Translations under genes and position numbers: made by a program
NCBI GenBank assembly: GCA_045534095.1
Contig: JAZSJA010000045.1
Span: forward strand, 1 to 12,522
From: UMGS1279 sp045534095
GTDB taxonomy: Bacteria > Bacillota > Clostridia > Oscillospirales > Acutalibacteraceae
Direction: 5' to 3'
DNA length: 12,522 nt
Notes under the pieces: model-generated
What the model was told of the DNA's origin: nothing
Seen by the model: only the letters and a program-made list of their open reading frames with translations
Database searches by the model: none
Shown here: in pieces, positions 1 through 7,291 of the stretch
Numbering within the stretch: the stretch's first letter is position 1
Layout: each line of letters begins with the position of its first letter

Positions 1-24
1 TTTTAAAACGTTATAAAATTTAAA

Positions 25-960
25 TTAAGCTTTATCGTTGCAGCCAAGAACGTCTTTAATCTTGTGCTCAACCATACCCTTAATAGCTGAACGGGCATCG
101 CCAAGATATTGTCTGGGGTCAAAATGATCAGGGCACTCAGCAAGGTGCTTACGAACAGCGCCTGTCATAGCAAGACGAAGGTCAGAGTCGATGTTGATTT
201 TGCAAACTGCCATGGTAGCTGCTTTGCGAAGCATATCCTCAGGAATACCAATAGCATCAGGCATTTTACCGCCGTAGGTGTTTACCATCTCAACAAACTC
301 GGGAACAACAGAAGATGCACCGTGTAATACGATGGGGAAGCCGGGGAGACGCTTGCTAACCTCTTCAAGAATATCAAAGCGAAGCTGTGGGTTCTGGCCG
401 GGCTTGAATTTATATGCACCGTGGCTGGTACCAATAGCAATAGCAAGTGAATCAACGCCTGTGCGGGTTACAAAATCTTCAACCTGATCAGGATCGGTGA
501 AAGAAGCATCCTCAGCAGAAACGTTAACGTCATCCTCAATACCTGCAAGCTGACCGAGCTCGCCCTCAACGGTAACACCGTGAGCGTGTGCGTACTCAAC
601 AACCTTCTTGGTAAGAGCAACGTTATCTTCATAATCAAGGTGAGAACCGTCAATCATAACGGAGGTGAAACCACCGTCGATACAGCTTTTGCAAAGCTCA
701 AAGGAATCACCATGGTCAAGGTGAAGAGCAATTGGAAGACCGGTTTCTTCAACTGCAGCCTCAACAAGCTTTACAAGTTAGGTGTGCTTAGCGTACTTAC
801 GTGCACCTGCAGAAACTTGAAGAATCATAGGTGCGTTAAGTGCTTTACCAGCTTCGGTGATACCTTGAATGATTTCCATATTGTTCACGTTGAAAGCACC
901 GATTGCGTAACCGCCCTCATAAGCTTTCTTGAACATTTCTTTTGTGTTTACTAATGGCAT
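25..960 (-). pseudogene. fba: Class II fructose-1,6-bisphosphate aldolase, interrupted by an in-frame TAA
   Basis: Class II aldolases are zinc enzymes of glycolysis and gluconeogenesis that cleave fructose-1,6-bisphosphate to glyceraldehyde-3-phosphate and dihydroxyacetone phosphate in the cytoplasm. The frame runs 311 codons from the ATG at 958-960, the usual family length. Visible signatures are GAFNVNN (21-27), HLDHGD (80-85, catalytic Asp82 and zinc His83), VEGELG (131-136), GTSHG (177-181, zinc His180), LHGASS (212-217, zinc His213) and NIDSD (256-260, phosphate binding). Codon 61 (bases 778-780) is TAA, directly after ARKYAKHT and before LVKLVEAA. The frame is unchanged across it, so this is a substitution, not a frameshift; homologues as I recall them carry Tyr here. 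Translation ending there gives 60 residues without any active site. The start is set by GGAG ten bases upstream; the GTG at 967-969 abuts that site and is unlikely. The cause could be a sequencing error, a true nonsense mutation, or suppression. Confidence 0.9.
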
Positions 961-997
961 ATTTGTCACACTCCAAATATAAAAAATTTACCTTCTT

Positions 998-1003
998 ATT
1001 ATA
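998..1003 (-). promoter_or_regulatory. Probable -10 element for fba
   Basis: The minus strand reads TATAAT about 40 bases upstream of the aldolase ATG, a perfect sigma-A -10 hexamer. At a 17-base spacer the -35 position reads only TTTATT, a weak match, so this is supported by the -10 box and its position alone. The surrounding gap 961-1107 is otherwise AT-rich with no other clear element. Confidence 0.4.
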
Positions 1004-1107
1004 CTATATATTTTTGTAAAAATAAAGACTTATTTTTAATTTTTAAAATTTTTATATTTTATTTAAATTTTCAGTTGCAAATTGATATACTTTTAACAAA
1101 CAAAAGG

Positions 1108-1929
1108 TTATTTTTCTTCAGAAAAGGTGATTTTTTCAGTTCTTGCATAGTGAAAAATATATTGTTGAACAATGCCTGCACAATCCTCAAGTCCATTTGG
1201 AAGCTTGTTATCAAATAACGCTGCCATTGCACGTTTCATCCAAACGTCCATAGGAAACGCGTTATGAAAGCCCAAACCAAATAAAAGGGTGCAATCGGCA
1301 ACCTTTGGGCCAACTCCCGTAATAGTCATTAAAATATTTCTCGCTTCATCAATGGGGAGGGTGTGTAATTTATATAAATCAATTTCGCTCGAGCATTTTT
1401 TTGCAGCACTTAGTATGTATTTTGCTCTAAAACCCGAACGCAGGGGGGCCAAATCCTCTACTGTTAGGCCCGCCAGCCTTTCGGCAGAGGGAAAAGTATA
1501 TCCCCCCTCAATTTTCTCGCCGAAATTTTCGCACAAACGGTCAATAATCCCCTTGATTCTTGGTATATTATTATTCTGTGAGATTATAAAGGAGCAAAGT
1601 GCCTCCCAGGGATCTTGTTTTAAAAGCCTGATTCCGCCACAATTTTTGGTTATTTGTTTTAATATTTCGGTTTTGCGTGCCCTTTCAAGAATTTCGTTAT
1701 AATCACGTTCAAAATCGAAATATTTTTTCCAAATATTATTGTATTCATCTTCAGTAGTGTTATAAAATATTATATTATTATTTTCTTGCTTGATTTTCAG
1801 GTATTTACCCATAGCTACTCCCTCAAATGAATCATCATCATTGGCAATCCAGCGAAAAGCCTGACCACAGTCCAAGGTTAGTGCTAAATCAAAGGGAGAA
1901 ATATTTTTTATTATTAAATCTTTACTCAT
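1108..1929 (-). CDS. ogg: 8-oxoguanine DNA glycosylase/AP lyase (Ogg1-type, HhH-GPD family)
   Basis: This is a base-excision repair enzyme that removes oxidised guanine from DNA and can nick the resulting abasic site. The 273-residue protein has an N-terminal region resembling the OGG_N domain (about 5-105, with LDCGQAFRW at 19-27), followed by the HhH-GPD fold. SQNNNIPRI (117-125) matches the conserved OGG1 segment. The helix-hairpin-helix TGVGPKVADC (204-213) carries Lys209, the expected Schiff-base nucleophile, and PMDVWMKR (226-233) carries Asp228, the expected catalytic aspartate. All key residues are present. The start is the ATG at 1927-1929, five bases after GGAG; a longer frame back to 1983 would run through the promoter at 1955-1983 and is rejected. 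It is probably monocistronic and lies 147 bases upstream of fba on the same strand. No convincing terminator was seen after it. Confidence 0.92.
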   Translation of the reverse strand: MSKDLIIKNISPFDLALTLDCGQAFRWIANDDDSFEGVAMGKYLKIKQENNNIIFYNTTEDEYNNIWKKYFDFERDYNEILERARKTEILKQITKNCGGIRLLKQDPWEALCSFIISQNNNIPRIKGIIDRLCENFGEKIEGGYTFPSAERLAGLTVEDLAPLRSGFRAKYILSAAKKCSSEIDLYKLHTLPIDEARNILMTITGVGPKVADCTLLFGLGFHNAFPMDVWMKRAMAALFDNKLPNGLEDCAGIVQQYIFHYARTEKITFSEEK

Positions 1930-1954
1930 AAAAACTCCAAAAGTATTTTTTTCT

Positions 1955-1983
1955 AGTATACCATACGAGCATTTTAAAGTCAA
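1955..1983 (-). promoter_or_regulatory. Sigma-A-type promoter for ogg
   Basis: On the minus strand, TTGACT (1978-1983) and TATACT (1955-1960) are separated by exactly 17 bases, five of six matches in each hexamer. It lies 25 bases upstream of the ogg ATG. It stands back to back with the plus-strand promoter at 2014-2042. Confidence 0.8.
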
Positions 1984-2013
1984 AAATAAATTGTTTTGAA
2001 TGTTTATTTTATA

Positions 2014-2042
2014 TTGAATTTTTATTTTTAATTTGGTAAAAT
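2014..2042 (+). promoter_or_regulatory. Sigma-A-type promoter for the DUF6062/lysozyme unit
   Basis: TTGAAT (2014-2019) and TAAAAT (2037-2042) are separated by exactly 17 bases, and the predicted transcription start is near 2049, about 30 bases before the ATG at 2079. It is divergent from the ogg promoter, with only 30 bases between the two -35 boxes. Confidence 0.7.
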
Positions 2043-2078
2043 ATTTGTGTAATAATTTTTTTGAAAATAGGTGATTTT

Positions 2079-2750
2079 ATGCGTGAAGATATTTGCACTA
2101 TACCCGTCAGCGACGTTTTTGAGGAAAATGACGGCTGTCCAATTTGCCGTATGTATGATATGCTGCAAACCAGGGCGGTGGATTACATTACAGGAGCAGC
2201 TATGATGGAGCCTGACGTTAGAACGGTTACTAATAAAAAAGGTTTTTGCGGCACCCATCTTTATAAAATGGTAAAGGAAAAAAGCGGTCTATCCCTTGCA
2301 CTAATGCTTCAAACTCATATAGAAAATTTAGGAGATGATATTTTCAAAAGCGGTGATAAAGACGGCAAAAAGGTTGCTGATCGCCTTAACAGTTGTTTCC
2401 TCTGTGAGAAAATTAACTGGGGGATGGAGCGAATGGTTGAAACCATTTACATAACCTATGAGAATGATAAAGATTTCAGAGAAATGTTTGATAATCAGCC
2501 TACGTTTTGTTTACCTCATTACAGCTTGTTATTGTCGGGTGTAAAAAAATCTCGCCTTAAAAAATATAGTAGTGAATTTAGAAAATCTCTAAAAAATATT
2601 ACTAAAAATCAGTTGGATGAGTTGAACAATGATTTGCTTCATTTTTGCAGTATGTTTGATTATCGTAATCGTGATGGAGATTGGGGTAACTCTAAAACCG
2701 CAATTTCAAGAACTTTAAGCTTTAGAAATGGTTATGAGCAGGAAAAATAA
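2079..2750 (+). CDS. DUF6062-type protein with two tandem CxxC/CxxH modules
   Basis: The family resembles DUF6062, proteins of unknown function common in Clostridia; no biochemical role is claimed. The 223-residue protein has no signal peptide or membrane segment, so it is probably cytoplasmic. It shows two similar metal-ligand sets: CPIC (20-23) with CGTH (57-60), and CFLC (106-109) with CLPH (144-147). The spacing between the halves is nearly the same (33 and 34 residues), suggesting an internal duplication and two Cys3His zinc-type sites; the zinc is inference. The stretch 155-190 is rich in Lys and Leu and probably helical. The start is the ATG at 2079, four bases after AGGTGA; the upstream TTG at 2061 has no ribosome binding site. 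The dockerin-lysozyme gene follows after 39 bases and is probably co-transcribed. Family assignment is moderately sure, function unknown. Confidence 0.75.
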   Translation: MREDICTIPVSDVFEENDGCPICRMYDMLQTRAVDYITGAAMMEPDVRTVTNKKGFCGTHLYKMVKEKSGLSLALMLQTHIENLGDDIFKSGDKDGKKVADRLNSCFLCEKINWGMERMVETIYITYENDKDFREMFDNQPTFCLPHYSLLLSGVKKSRLKKYSSEFRKSLKNITKNQLDELNNDLLHFCSMFDYRNRDGDWGNSKTAISRTLSFRNGYEQEK

Positions 2751-2789
2751 TATAAAGGATTATAAACTCTGCCATCAGAAAGGAATAAA

Positions 2790-3725
2790 ATGAAAAAATA
2801 TATAATTACTTTAGTCAGTTTAATATTGTTGGTATTACTTGCTTTTTCTGCCACTGCGGAAACTTTCACACCAACCTTTGGCATAGACGTATCTGTTTTT
2901 CAGGGAAATATAGATTGGGGTAAGGTAGCGAATACAAATAATGAATTTGCAATTTTACGAATAGGCTATAATGATAAACAAGACGCCCAGTTTTTAAATA
3001 ATTACAATAACGCTAAAGCGGCGGGAATTCCGGTTGGTGCATATATGTATAGTTACGCCGTAACCGAAGAAGCGGCAATTGATGAGGCCAACATTGTTTT
3101 GGAACGTATAAAAGGTATGCAATTTGAATATCCTATCTATTTGGATATTGAGGATAAAAAGTTGTTAAAGGAAGAGTATGCACTTACCAAAGAACAACGC
3201 ACAAAAAACGCCCTTGCATTTGTAAGAACAATGCAAGAAAACGGATATTACGTTGGTGTATATGCAAATCTGGATTGGTTTACCAATTATTTGGATGTTG
3301 AGGCAATTCAAGCAGAATGCGAAACGTGGATAGCCCATTATAATGAAAGCTTTGATTATAGTAACACTCCTTATGGTATGTGGCAATATACTGATAAAGG
3401 AGTTGTAGATGGCATAACCGAGAACGTTGTTGACCTTAATATTTGTTACAAGGATTATCCCACGATTATTAAAAATGGCGGTTATAACGGATTCAAAAAT
3501 CCAAATGAAGATTATTGGTTAGAGCCTACGGGAATAAAAGGTGATATCAATGCCGATAACGAATGTGATTTATATGATTTAGTTTTATTGGCACGATACG
3601 TTGCCGAATGGGATGAACTTTATTATGTAAAAGAAGAGCTTAACGTTGATGAGGATAATCAAGGTTTAGTTGATTTAAATGACGTTACGCGTTTAGCTCA
3701 AATCAATGCAGGTTGGCAAACCTAA
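2790..3725 (+). CDS. Secreted GH25 lysozyme (muramidase) with C-terminal type I dockerin
   Basis: GH25 enzymes hydrolyse the N-acetylmuramic acid to N-acetylglucosamine beta-1,4 bond of peptidoglycan. The 311-residue protein begins with a signal peptide (1-23: KK, a hydrophobic core, then SATA-E). The GH25 domain spans about 28-220: GIDVSVFQG (31-39, Asp33), the catalytic-type YLDIED (117-122, Asp119 and Glu121), ANLDWF (159-164), GMWQYT (196-201) and VVDLN (214-218). After a short linker, residues 250-309 form a dockerin with two calcium-loop repeats: Asp252/Asn254/Asp256/Asp263, and Asn285/Asp287/Asp289/Asp298, the second loop one residue longer than usual. Dockerins bind cohesin modules, so the enzyme may be tethered to a scaffold or the cell surface. 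The start ATG follows AAAGGA by five bases. It probably shares a transcript with the DUF6062 gene. Its target could be self or competitor walls; the sequence does not decide. Confidence 0.9.
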   Translation: MKKYIITLVSLILLVLLAFSATAETFTPTFGIDVSVFQGNIDWGKVANTNNEFAILRIGYNDKQDAQFLNNYNNAKAAGIPVGAYMYSYAVTEEAAIDEANIVLERIKGMQFEYPIYLDIEDKKLLKEEYALTKEQRTKNALAFVRTMQENGYYVGVYANLDWFTNYLDVEAIQAECETWIAHYNESFDYSNTPYGMWQYTDKGVVDGITENVVDLNICYKDYPTIIKNGGYNGFKNPNEDYWLEPTGIKGDINADNECDLYDLVLLARYVAEWDELYYVKEELNVDEDNQGLVDLNDVTRLAQINAGWQT

Positions 3726-3798
3726 ATTAAATAAATTTTCAAAATCACTCTTTGTATTATTTTGCTTTATTTGGAAATAATAAGTAAAAATAATATAT

Positions 3799-3813
3799 GG
3801 GGTGATTTTTTTG
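3799..3813 (+). promoter_or_regulatory. Ribosome binding site deciding the TTG start of eno
   Basis: GGGGTGA (3799-3805) is followed after five bases by TTG (3811-3813). The in-frame GTG at 3802 lies inside this binding site and so is an unlikely start. Confidence 0.65.
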
Positions 3814-5043
3814 GTAACAATTAAATCTGTAAAAGGACTTCAGGTTTTAGATTCGCGTGGCAATCCTACCGTTTGTGCACAGGTGGTATTATCGGACGGT
3901 AGTGCAGGAGTTGGAATTGCACCGTCCGGAGCCTCAACAGGTGCTTATGAGGCTTGTGAGCTACGAGATGGTGACAAAACTCGCTATGGCGGAAAAGGAG
4001 TTTTAAACGTCGTTGATAATATAAACAATATTATCTCCAAAAAATTATGTGAGTTAACACATCCAACTCAAAATATAGTAGATGATTGTATGATAAAACT
4101 TGATGGAACTGAAAATAAATCGGCATTAGGAGCTAATGCTATTCTATCAGTATCTATTGCTTTTGCTAGGGCAATGGCAGAATCTCATAAACTACCTCTT
4201 TATAAATATTTGGGTGGTATTGGGAAAAAACAGTTGCCAATACCTATGATGAATATTTTAAACGGAGGTGCTCACGCATCAAACAACGTTGATATTCAGG
4301 AATTTATGATTTTACCTAAAGGTGAAAATTTTGCAGAATCAGTACGAATCGGAAGCGAGGTTTATCATAAACTAGGCAAAATTTTATCGGATAAGGGGCT
4401 GAGATGCGGCGTAGGTGACGAGGGAGGTTTTGCACCTAACATTAAATCTGATAGAGAAGCCTTGGAGCTAATTTGTGAAGCAATAGTAGCGTCGGGGTAT
4501 GGATTTGAAAAGGTTGCTTTGGCACTTGATATTGCATCTAGCGAATGGTATCGAGATGGCAAATACTATATGCCTAAACGCGGTGTATATCTTTCTTCGG
4601 GAGAACTTATTGAAAATATAAAAGAGCTTTGCGAGGATTTCCCTATTGTTTCGGTAGAAGACCCCTTATCTGAGGATGATTGGGAAGGTTGGTGCGATAT
4701 TACCAAAGAGCTGGGCGACAAGATACAACTGGTAGGCGACGATTTGTTTGTTACAAATTCTAAAAGATTAAAATATGGTATTAAAAAGGGAGCGGCAAAT
4801 GCGATTTTAATCAAACCAAATCAAATAGGCACTGTGAGCGAAACTATTGAGGTAATTGATTTGGCACGCAAATTCGGGTATAAGATTGTTATTTCTCACC
4901 GCTCAGGGGAAAGCGAGGATACTTTTATCTCTGACCTATCAATTGCAGTAAATGCGGGTATGATAAAAAGTGGCGCTCCTTGCCGAACCGATCGTACAGC
5001 GAAATACAATAGGTTATTGGCAATTGAAGATGTTTTACAGTAA
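3811..5043 (+). CDS. eno: Enolase (phosphopyruvate hydratase), divergent form
   Basis: Enolase converts 2-phosphoglycerate to phosphoenolpyruvate in glycolysis, with magnesium, in the cytoplasm. From the TTG at 3811 the protein has 410 residues, somewhat shorter than the usual bacterial length of about 430. Motifs seen: LDSRGNPTV (13-21), PSGASTG (38-44, flexible substrate loop), NGGAHA (151-156), GDEGGFAP (202-209, general-acid Glu204), metal ligands Asp240, Glu283 (SVEDP) and Asp310 (GDDLF), general-base Lys335 (LIKPNQIG) and SHRSGE (362-367, His363). The catalytic set is complete, so activity is expected. It departs from common bacterial enolases in ASNNVDIQ for ADNNVDIQ, in KPNQIG, and in a SGAPCRTDR tail that recalls the archaeal/eukaryotic GAPCRSER form. 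It may be a second enolase copy; the genome would have to show that. No clear promoter or preceding terminator was seen in 3726-3798. Confidence 0.93.
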   Translation: MVTIKSVKGLQVLDSRGNPTVCAQVVLSDGSAGVGIAPSGASTGAYEACELRDGDKTRYGGKGVLNVVDNINNIISKKLCELTHPTQNIVDDCMIKLDGTENKSALGANAILSVSIAFARAMAESHKLPLYKYLGGIGKKQLPIPMMNILNGGAHASNNVDIQEFMILPKGENFAESVRIGSEVYHKLGKILSDKGLRCGVGDEGGFAPNIKSDREALELICEAIVASGYGFEKVALALDIASSEWYRDGKYYMPKRGVYLSSGELIENIKELCEDFPIVSVEDPLSEDDWEGWCDITKELGDKIQLVGDDLFVTNSKRLKYGIKKGAANAILIKPNQIGTVSETIEVIDLARKFGYKIVISHRSGESEDTFISDLSIAVNAGMIKSGAPCRTDRTAKYNRLLAIEDVLQ

Positions 5044-5097
5044 TTTGTAATAAACTATCTTCAAAAAGTTATTAGACATACTCTCCAAATAATAAAA

Positions 5098-5103
5098 TAT
5101 AAT
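5098..5103 (+). promoter_or_regulatory. Possible -10 element for tspO
   Basis: TATAAT lies 35 bases before the tspO ATG in the 95-base gap after eno. No good -35 hexamer sits at 16-18 bases (GACATA at 17), so the call is weak. Confidence 0.3.
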
Positions 5104-5138
5104 AAACAACAAATAATATTTTTAAAGGAGTATGTAAT

Positions 5139-5612
5139 ATGATTATCAGAACAGTAAAATTAAAAAAACTACTATTTTATCTTGGGGCTACTTTTTTGTT
5201 TGGCGTTATTGGTGCCTTGTTGGGTGGCGGAACATCGCAAATTTACAAAAGTATAAACAAGCCACCCTTTTCGCCGCCCGGAATAGTTTTTCCTATCGTT
5301 TGGAGTATATTGTATTTGTTTATGGGAATAAGTGCATATTTTCTTAGTAACGAGCGAAAGACCGAGATATCAAATCTATTGAAAATATATTGGCTTCAAT
5401 TGGTATTAAACGCATTGTGGCCTTTAGTTTTTTGGAGAATGGAAGCCTTTTGGTTTGCAGCAATTATTATTGTGGCACTTATTGTGATGGTGTCGACGAT
5501 AATTTTAGGAACTAATAAAATAAATAAAATGAGTGCCCTTTTATTAGTACCATATATCCTTTGGCTTTTGTTTGCACTGTATTTAAATATTGGAATTGCA
5601 GTTTTAAATTAA
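5139..5612 (+). CDS. tspO: TspO/MBR family membrane protein
   Basis: TspO (tryptophan-rich sensory protein, homologue of the mitochondrial translocator protein) is a five-helix membrane protein that binds porphyrins and related ligands; its role in Firmicutes is unsettled. The 157-residue protein has the expected length and five hydrophobic segments (about 10-30, 48-69, 80-99, 103-124, 131-155). Family motifs are visible: KPPFSPPG (41-48) with FPIVWSILY (51-59), LQLVLNALWPLVFW (86-99) and VPYILWLLFALYLN (137-150). Tryptophan and aromatic residues line the helices as usual. The start ATG follows AAAGGAG (5124-5130) by eight bases. It stands alone between eno and a convergent sporulation gene, and the hairpin at 5627-5670 ends its transcript. 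Family assignment is secure; ligand and physiological role are not deducible here. Confidence 0.93.
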   Translation: MIIRTVKLKKLLFYLGATFLFGVIGALLGGGTSQIYKSINKPPFSPPGIVFPIVWSILYLFMGISAYFLSNERKTEISNLLKIYWLQLVLNALWPLVFWRMEAFWFAAIIIVALIVMVSTIILGTNKINKMSALLLVPYILWLLFALYLNIGIAVLN

Positions 5613-5626
5613 CAGTTTAATAATAG

Positions 5627-5670
5627 AAAATCGGCTATCCTACAGTTAAAAGTAAGATAGCCGATTTTTT
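5627..5670. terminator. Bidirectional intrinsic terminator between tspO and sipL
   Basis: AAAATCGGCTATC (5627-5639) pairs perfectly with GATAGCCGATTTT (5656-5668). The plus strand ends in a run of six T (5665-5670) and the minus strand in TTTT from the A-run at 5627-5630. It serves the two convergent genes; its T-run overlaps the sipL stop codon (5669-5671). Confidence 0.9.
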
Positions 5671-7195
5671 ACATCAAAGGTATCAGCAACATTTGGGGAT
5701 TTGAAATCGTTTCTTCAGTCAAGTGATTTATCTTTAAAAATTCACTTCTTTTAGCAGAAAAAGTTTTTGCTATTTGCCAAACATCTTCGCCTTTGTCTGC
5801 AAAGTATGCAATAATTGAAGCTTTATTGTCTAAAGTTGAGTTTTCGTCTATATCCAATCTGGTGATTACCGAGTAGGTATTTGTATCGAAGATAGCGGCG
5901 TTTATAACAAGCTCAAGTTTGATTTCGGGCTCGTTGAAATTTGAAGCCGAATAACTACAATCTGCTATTATTACCTCAGGATAACATTTAGGAACGTTTA
6001 CGTCAGTTTCAATTTTAATTGGATATTCAAAGTCAATTGATTTTTCAAAAACATTCGGAATGCCATCGGTATCAACGTACATTATATATGCTAATATATT
6101 ACCTGTAAGTACAATGATATTAGTATCATGTCTTGTACTAATATTTCCGCATTTACACCAAACGTCTAAAATTTCGCTGACATTTCCATCAGGAATGGAG
6201 AAAGTTTTTTTACACAAAAAACTTTCACTTATTTGTTTTATTAGTTTTTGAAAACTTACTTTGTTACTTTGAGGGGAGACGGTACAATTGGTTGAATATA
6301 AATCGTAAATAACCGGTATATCGTTACTGCATCTTGCTAAAACTTTAAGTTCCAGTTTGCAAATGAGCATAAATTTTCTTCCTTGATTTTCATTAGAATT
6401 GCGGGCGGATATATTTAGACCACAAATTTCCGACGTCGCAGTACATTCACAAAATTCGTTAATGCCGGATATATCTACAATTTGATTAAAGGGTATATTT
6501 TCTGTGTATTTATAGTATTCGTTCCCCTCGGTACAGTATAAAACATTTACCCTTAAATTACCCTTAACGATTGTTTTGTCAGCAACAATTTTGCACTCTG
6601 TAATTCGCGAAACTGCATTTGTGCGAATTATTCTGTGAGCAGCAGGTGCGTTTTGTGATAAATTTAACTCTTCATCAATAATAAAAGTTTTTTGTGTAAT
6701 ACCAAGGGGAATTGTGGCAAACGCTTCGCCTTTTAATTGTTCAAAATCATCGCAATCTATATCAGAAATCACTTCATTTTTTTCTATTAGTGTTACGCAA
6801 GCCTCAAGCTTTAATGTACCTCTAATGCTTATTTTTCTTTCGGTAACGGCACGGCATGAATGCATAACAGCAGATATTTTTATCTCTCCGCAACCATTTT
6901 CAAGACTTTTTTCAGATTCAAAGCTTTTTTTGAATGGTACAGTTTGCTCGATGGAGAAAATCTCTCCTTCTTGACTACAGTAAATTACCTTTATTATAAC
7001 CTCGCCCTCTACCGAAAAAGTATTAGAATTTATATGTTTTTCTGTAGTATATGGGATGATTTCACAGCTTAGAATTTTTTTAATATTGTTTTCGTAATCT
7101 GAGAGACTAAAGTCTGCATCCAGTGGTATTTCTGAAATTTGCTCTAAATAAATTTGCTCGGTTGATACGTCAGAATTTGTGATTTTAAAATCCAT
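5669..7195 (-). CDS. sipL: SipL-like spore coat morphogenetic protein (SPOCS/DUF3794 repeats plus LysM)
   Basis: SipL of Clostridioides difficile is needed for spore coat assembly; its LysM domain interacts with SpoIVA at the forespore surface, and it replaces Bacillus SpoVID. The 508-residue protein here has the same layout: three related beta-rich repeats of the SPOCS/DUF3794 type (about 40-147, 196-300 and 340-448), each with a VKGNLRVNVLYC-like strand (210-221 in the second; VEGEVIIKVIYC in the first, LTGNILAYIMYV in the third), then a LysM domain (about 462-507: YFADKGEDVWQIAKTF, LKIN, LLIP). There is no signal peptide, fitting a mother-cell protein. About 19 cysteines are present, unusually many. 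The start is taken as the ATG at 7193-7195, eight bases after GGAG; the ATG at 7199-7201 is only two bases from it. It lies 96 bases downstream of ytvI on the same strand. Mother-cell sigma-E control is expected, but I could not place a convincing promoter. Confidence 0.85.
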   Translation of the reverse strand: MDFKITNSDVSTEQIYLEQISEIPLDADFSLSDYENNIKKILSCEIIPYTTEKHINSNTFSVEGEVIIKVIYCSQEGEIFSIEQTVPFKKSFESEKSLENGCGEIKISAVMHSCRAVTERKISIRGTLKLEACVTLIEKNEVISDIDCDDFEQLKGEAFATIPLGITQKTFIIDEELNLSQNAPAAHRIIRTNAVSRITECKIVADKTIVKGNLRVNVLYCTEGNEYYKYTENIPFNQIVDISGINEFCECTATSEICGLNISARNSNENQGRKFMLICKLELKVLARCSNDIPVIYDLYSTNCTVSPQSNKVSFQKLIKQISESFLCKKTFSIPDGNVSEILDVWCKCGNISTRHDTNIIVLTGNILAYIMYVDTDGIPNVFEKSIDFEYPIKIETDVNVPKCYPEVIIADCSYSASNFNEPEIKLELVINAAIFDTNTYSVITRLDIDENSTLDNKASIIAYFADKGEDVWQIAKTFSAKRSEFLKINHLTEETISNPQMLLIPLM

Positions 7196-7291
7196 TTTCA
7201 TCGCTCCTTATAATAATTCCTTGCTATAATATTATTCATTGAAAGGTTATATTATGCAAAAAATCATTTTAAAACAAATTATCAAAATCTT

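Noticed and set aside
102..657. Re-initiation of aldolase at the internal Met102 (base 657) as a functional shorter protein
   Set aside because: No good ribosome binding site precedes it, and the product would lack the HLDHGD segment with catalytic Asp82 and zinc His83.
1018..1037. Perfect 8-bp A/T inverted repeat (AAAAATAA, loop AGAC, TTATTTTT) between ogg and fba
   Set aside because: It has no GC pair in the stem and no T-run on the minus strand after it, so it is too weak to call as the ogg terminator; expected by chance in such AT-rich DNA.
1930..1983. Longer ogg reading frame starting at 1983
   Set aside because: It covers the -35 and -10 boxes at 1955-1983 and lacks a ribosome binding site; the ATG at 1929 has GGAG.
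3757..3781. ATTATTT...AAATAAT inverted repeat between the lysozyme gene and eno
   Set aside because: Only seven A/T pairs and no following T-run; not a credible terminator.
7196..7291. Sigma-E-like CATAATAT on the minus strand upstream of sipL
   Set aside because: No matching -35 element was found at the proper distance, and such strings are common in this AT-rich gap.
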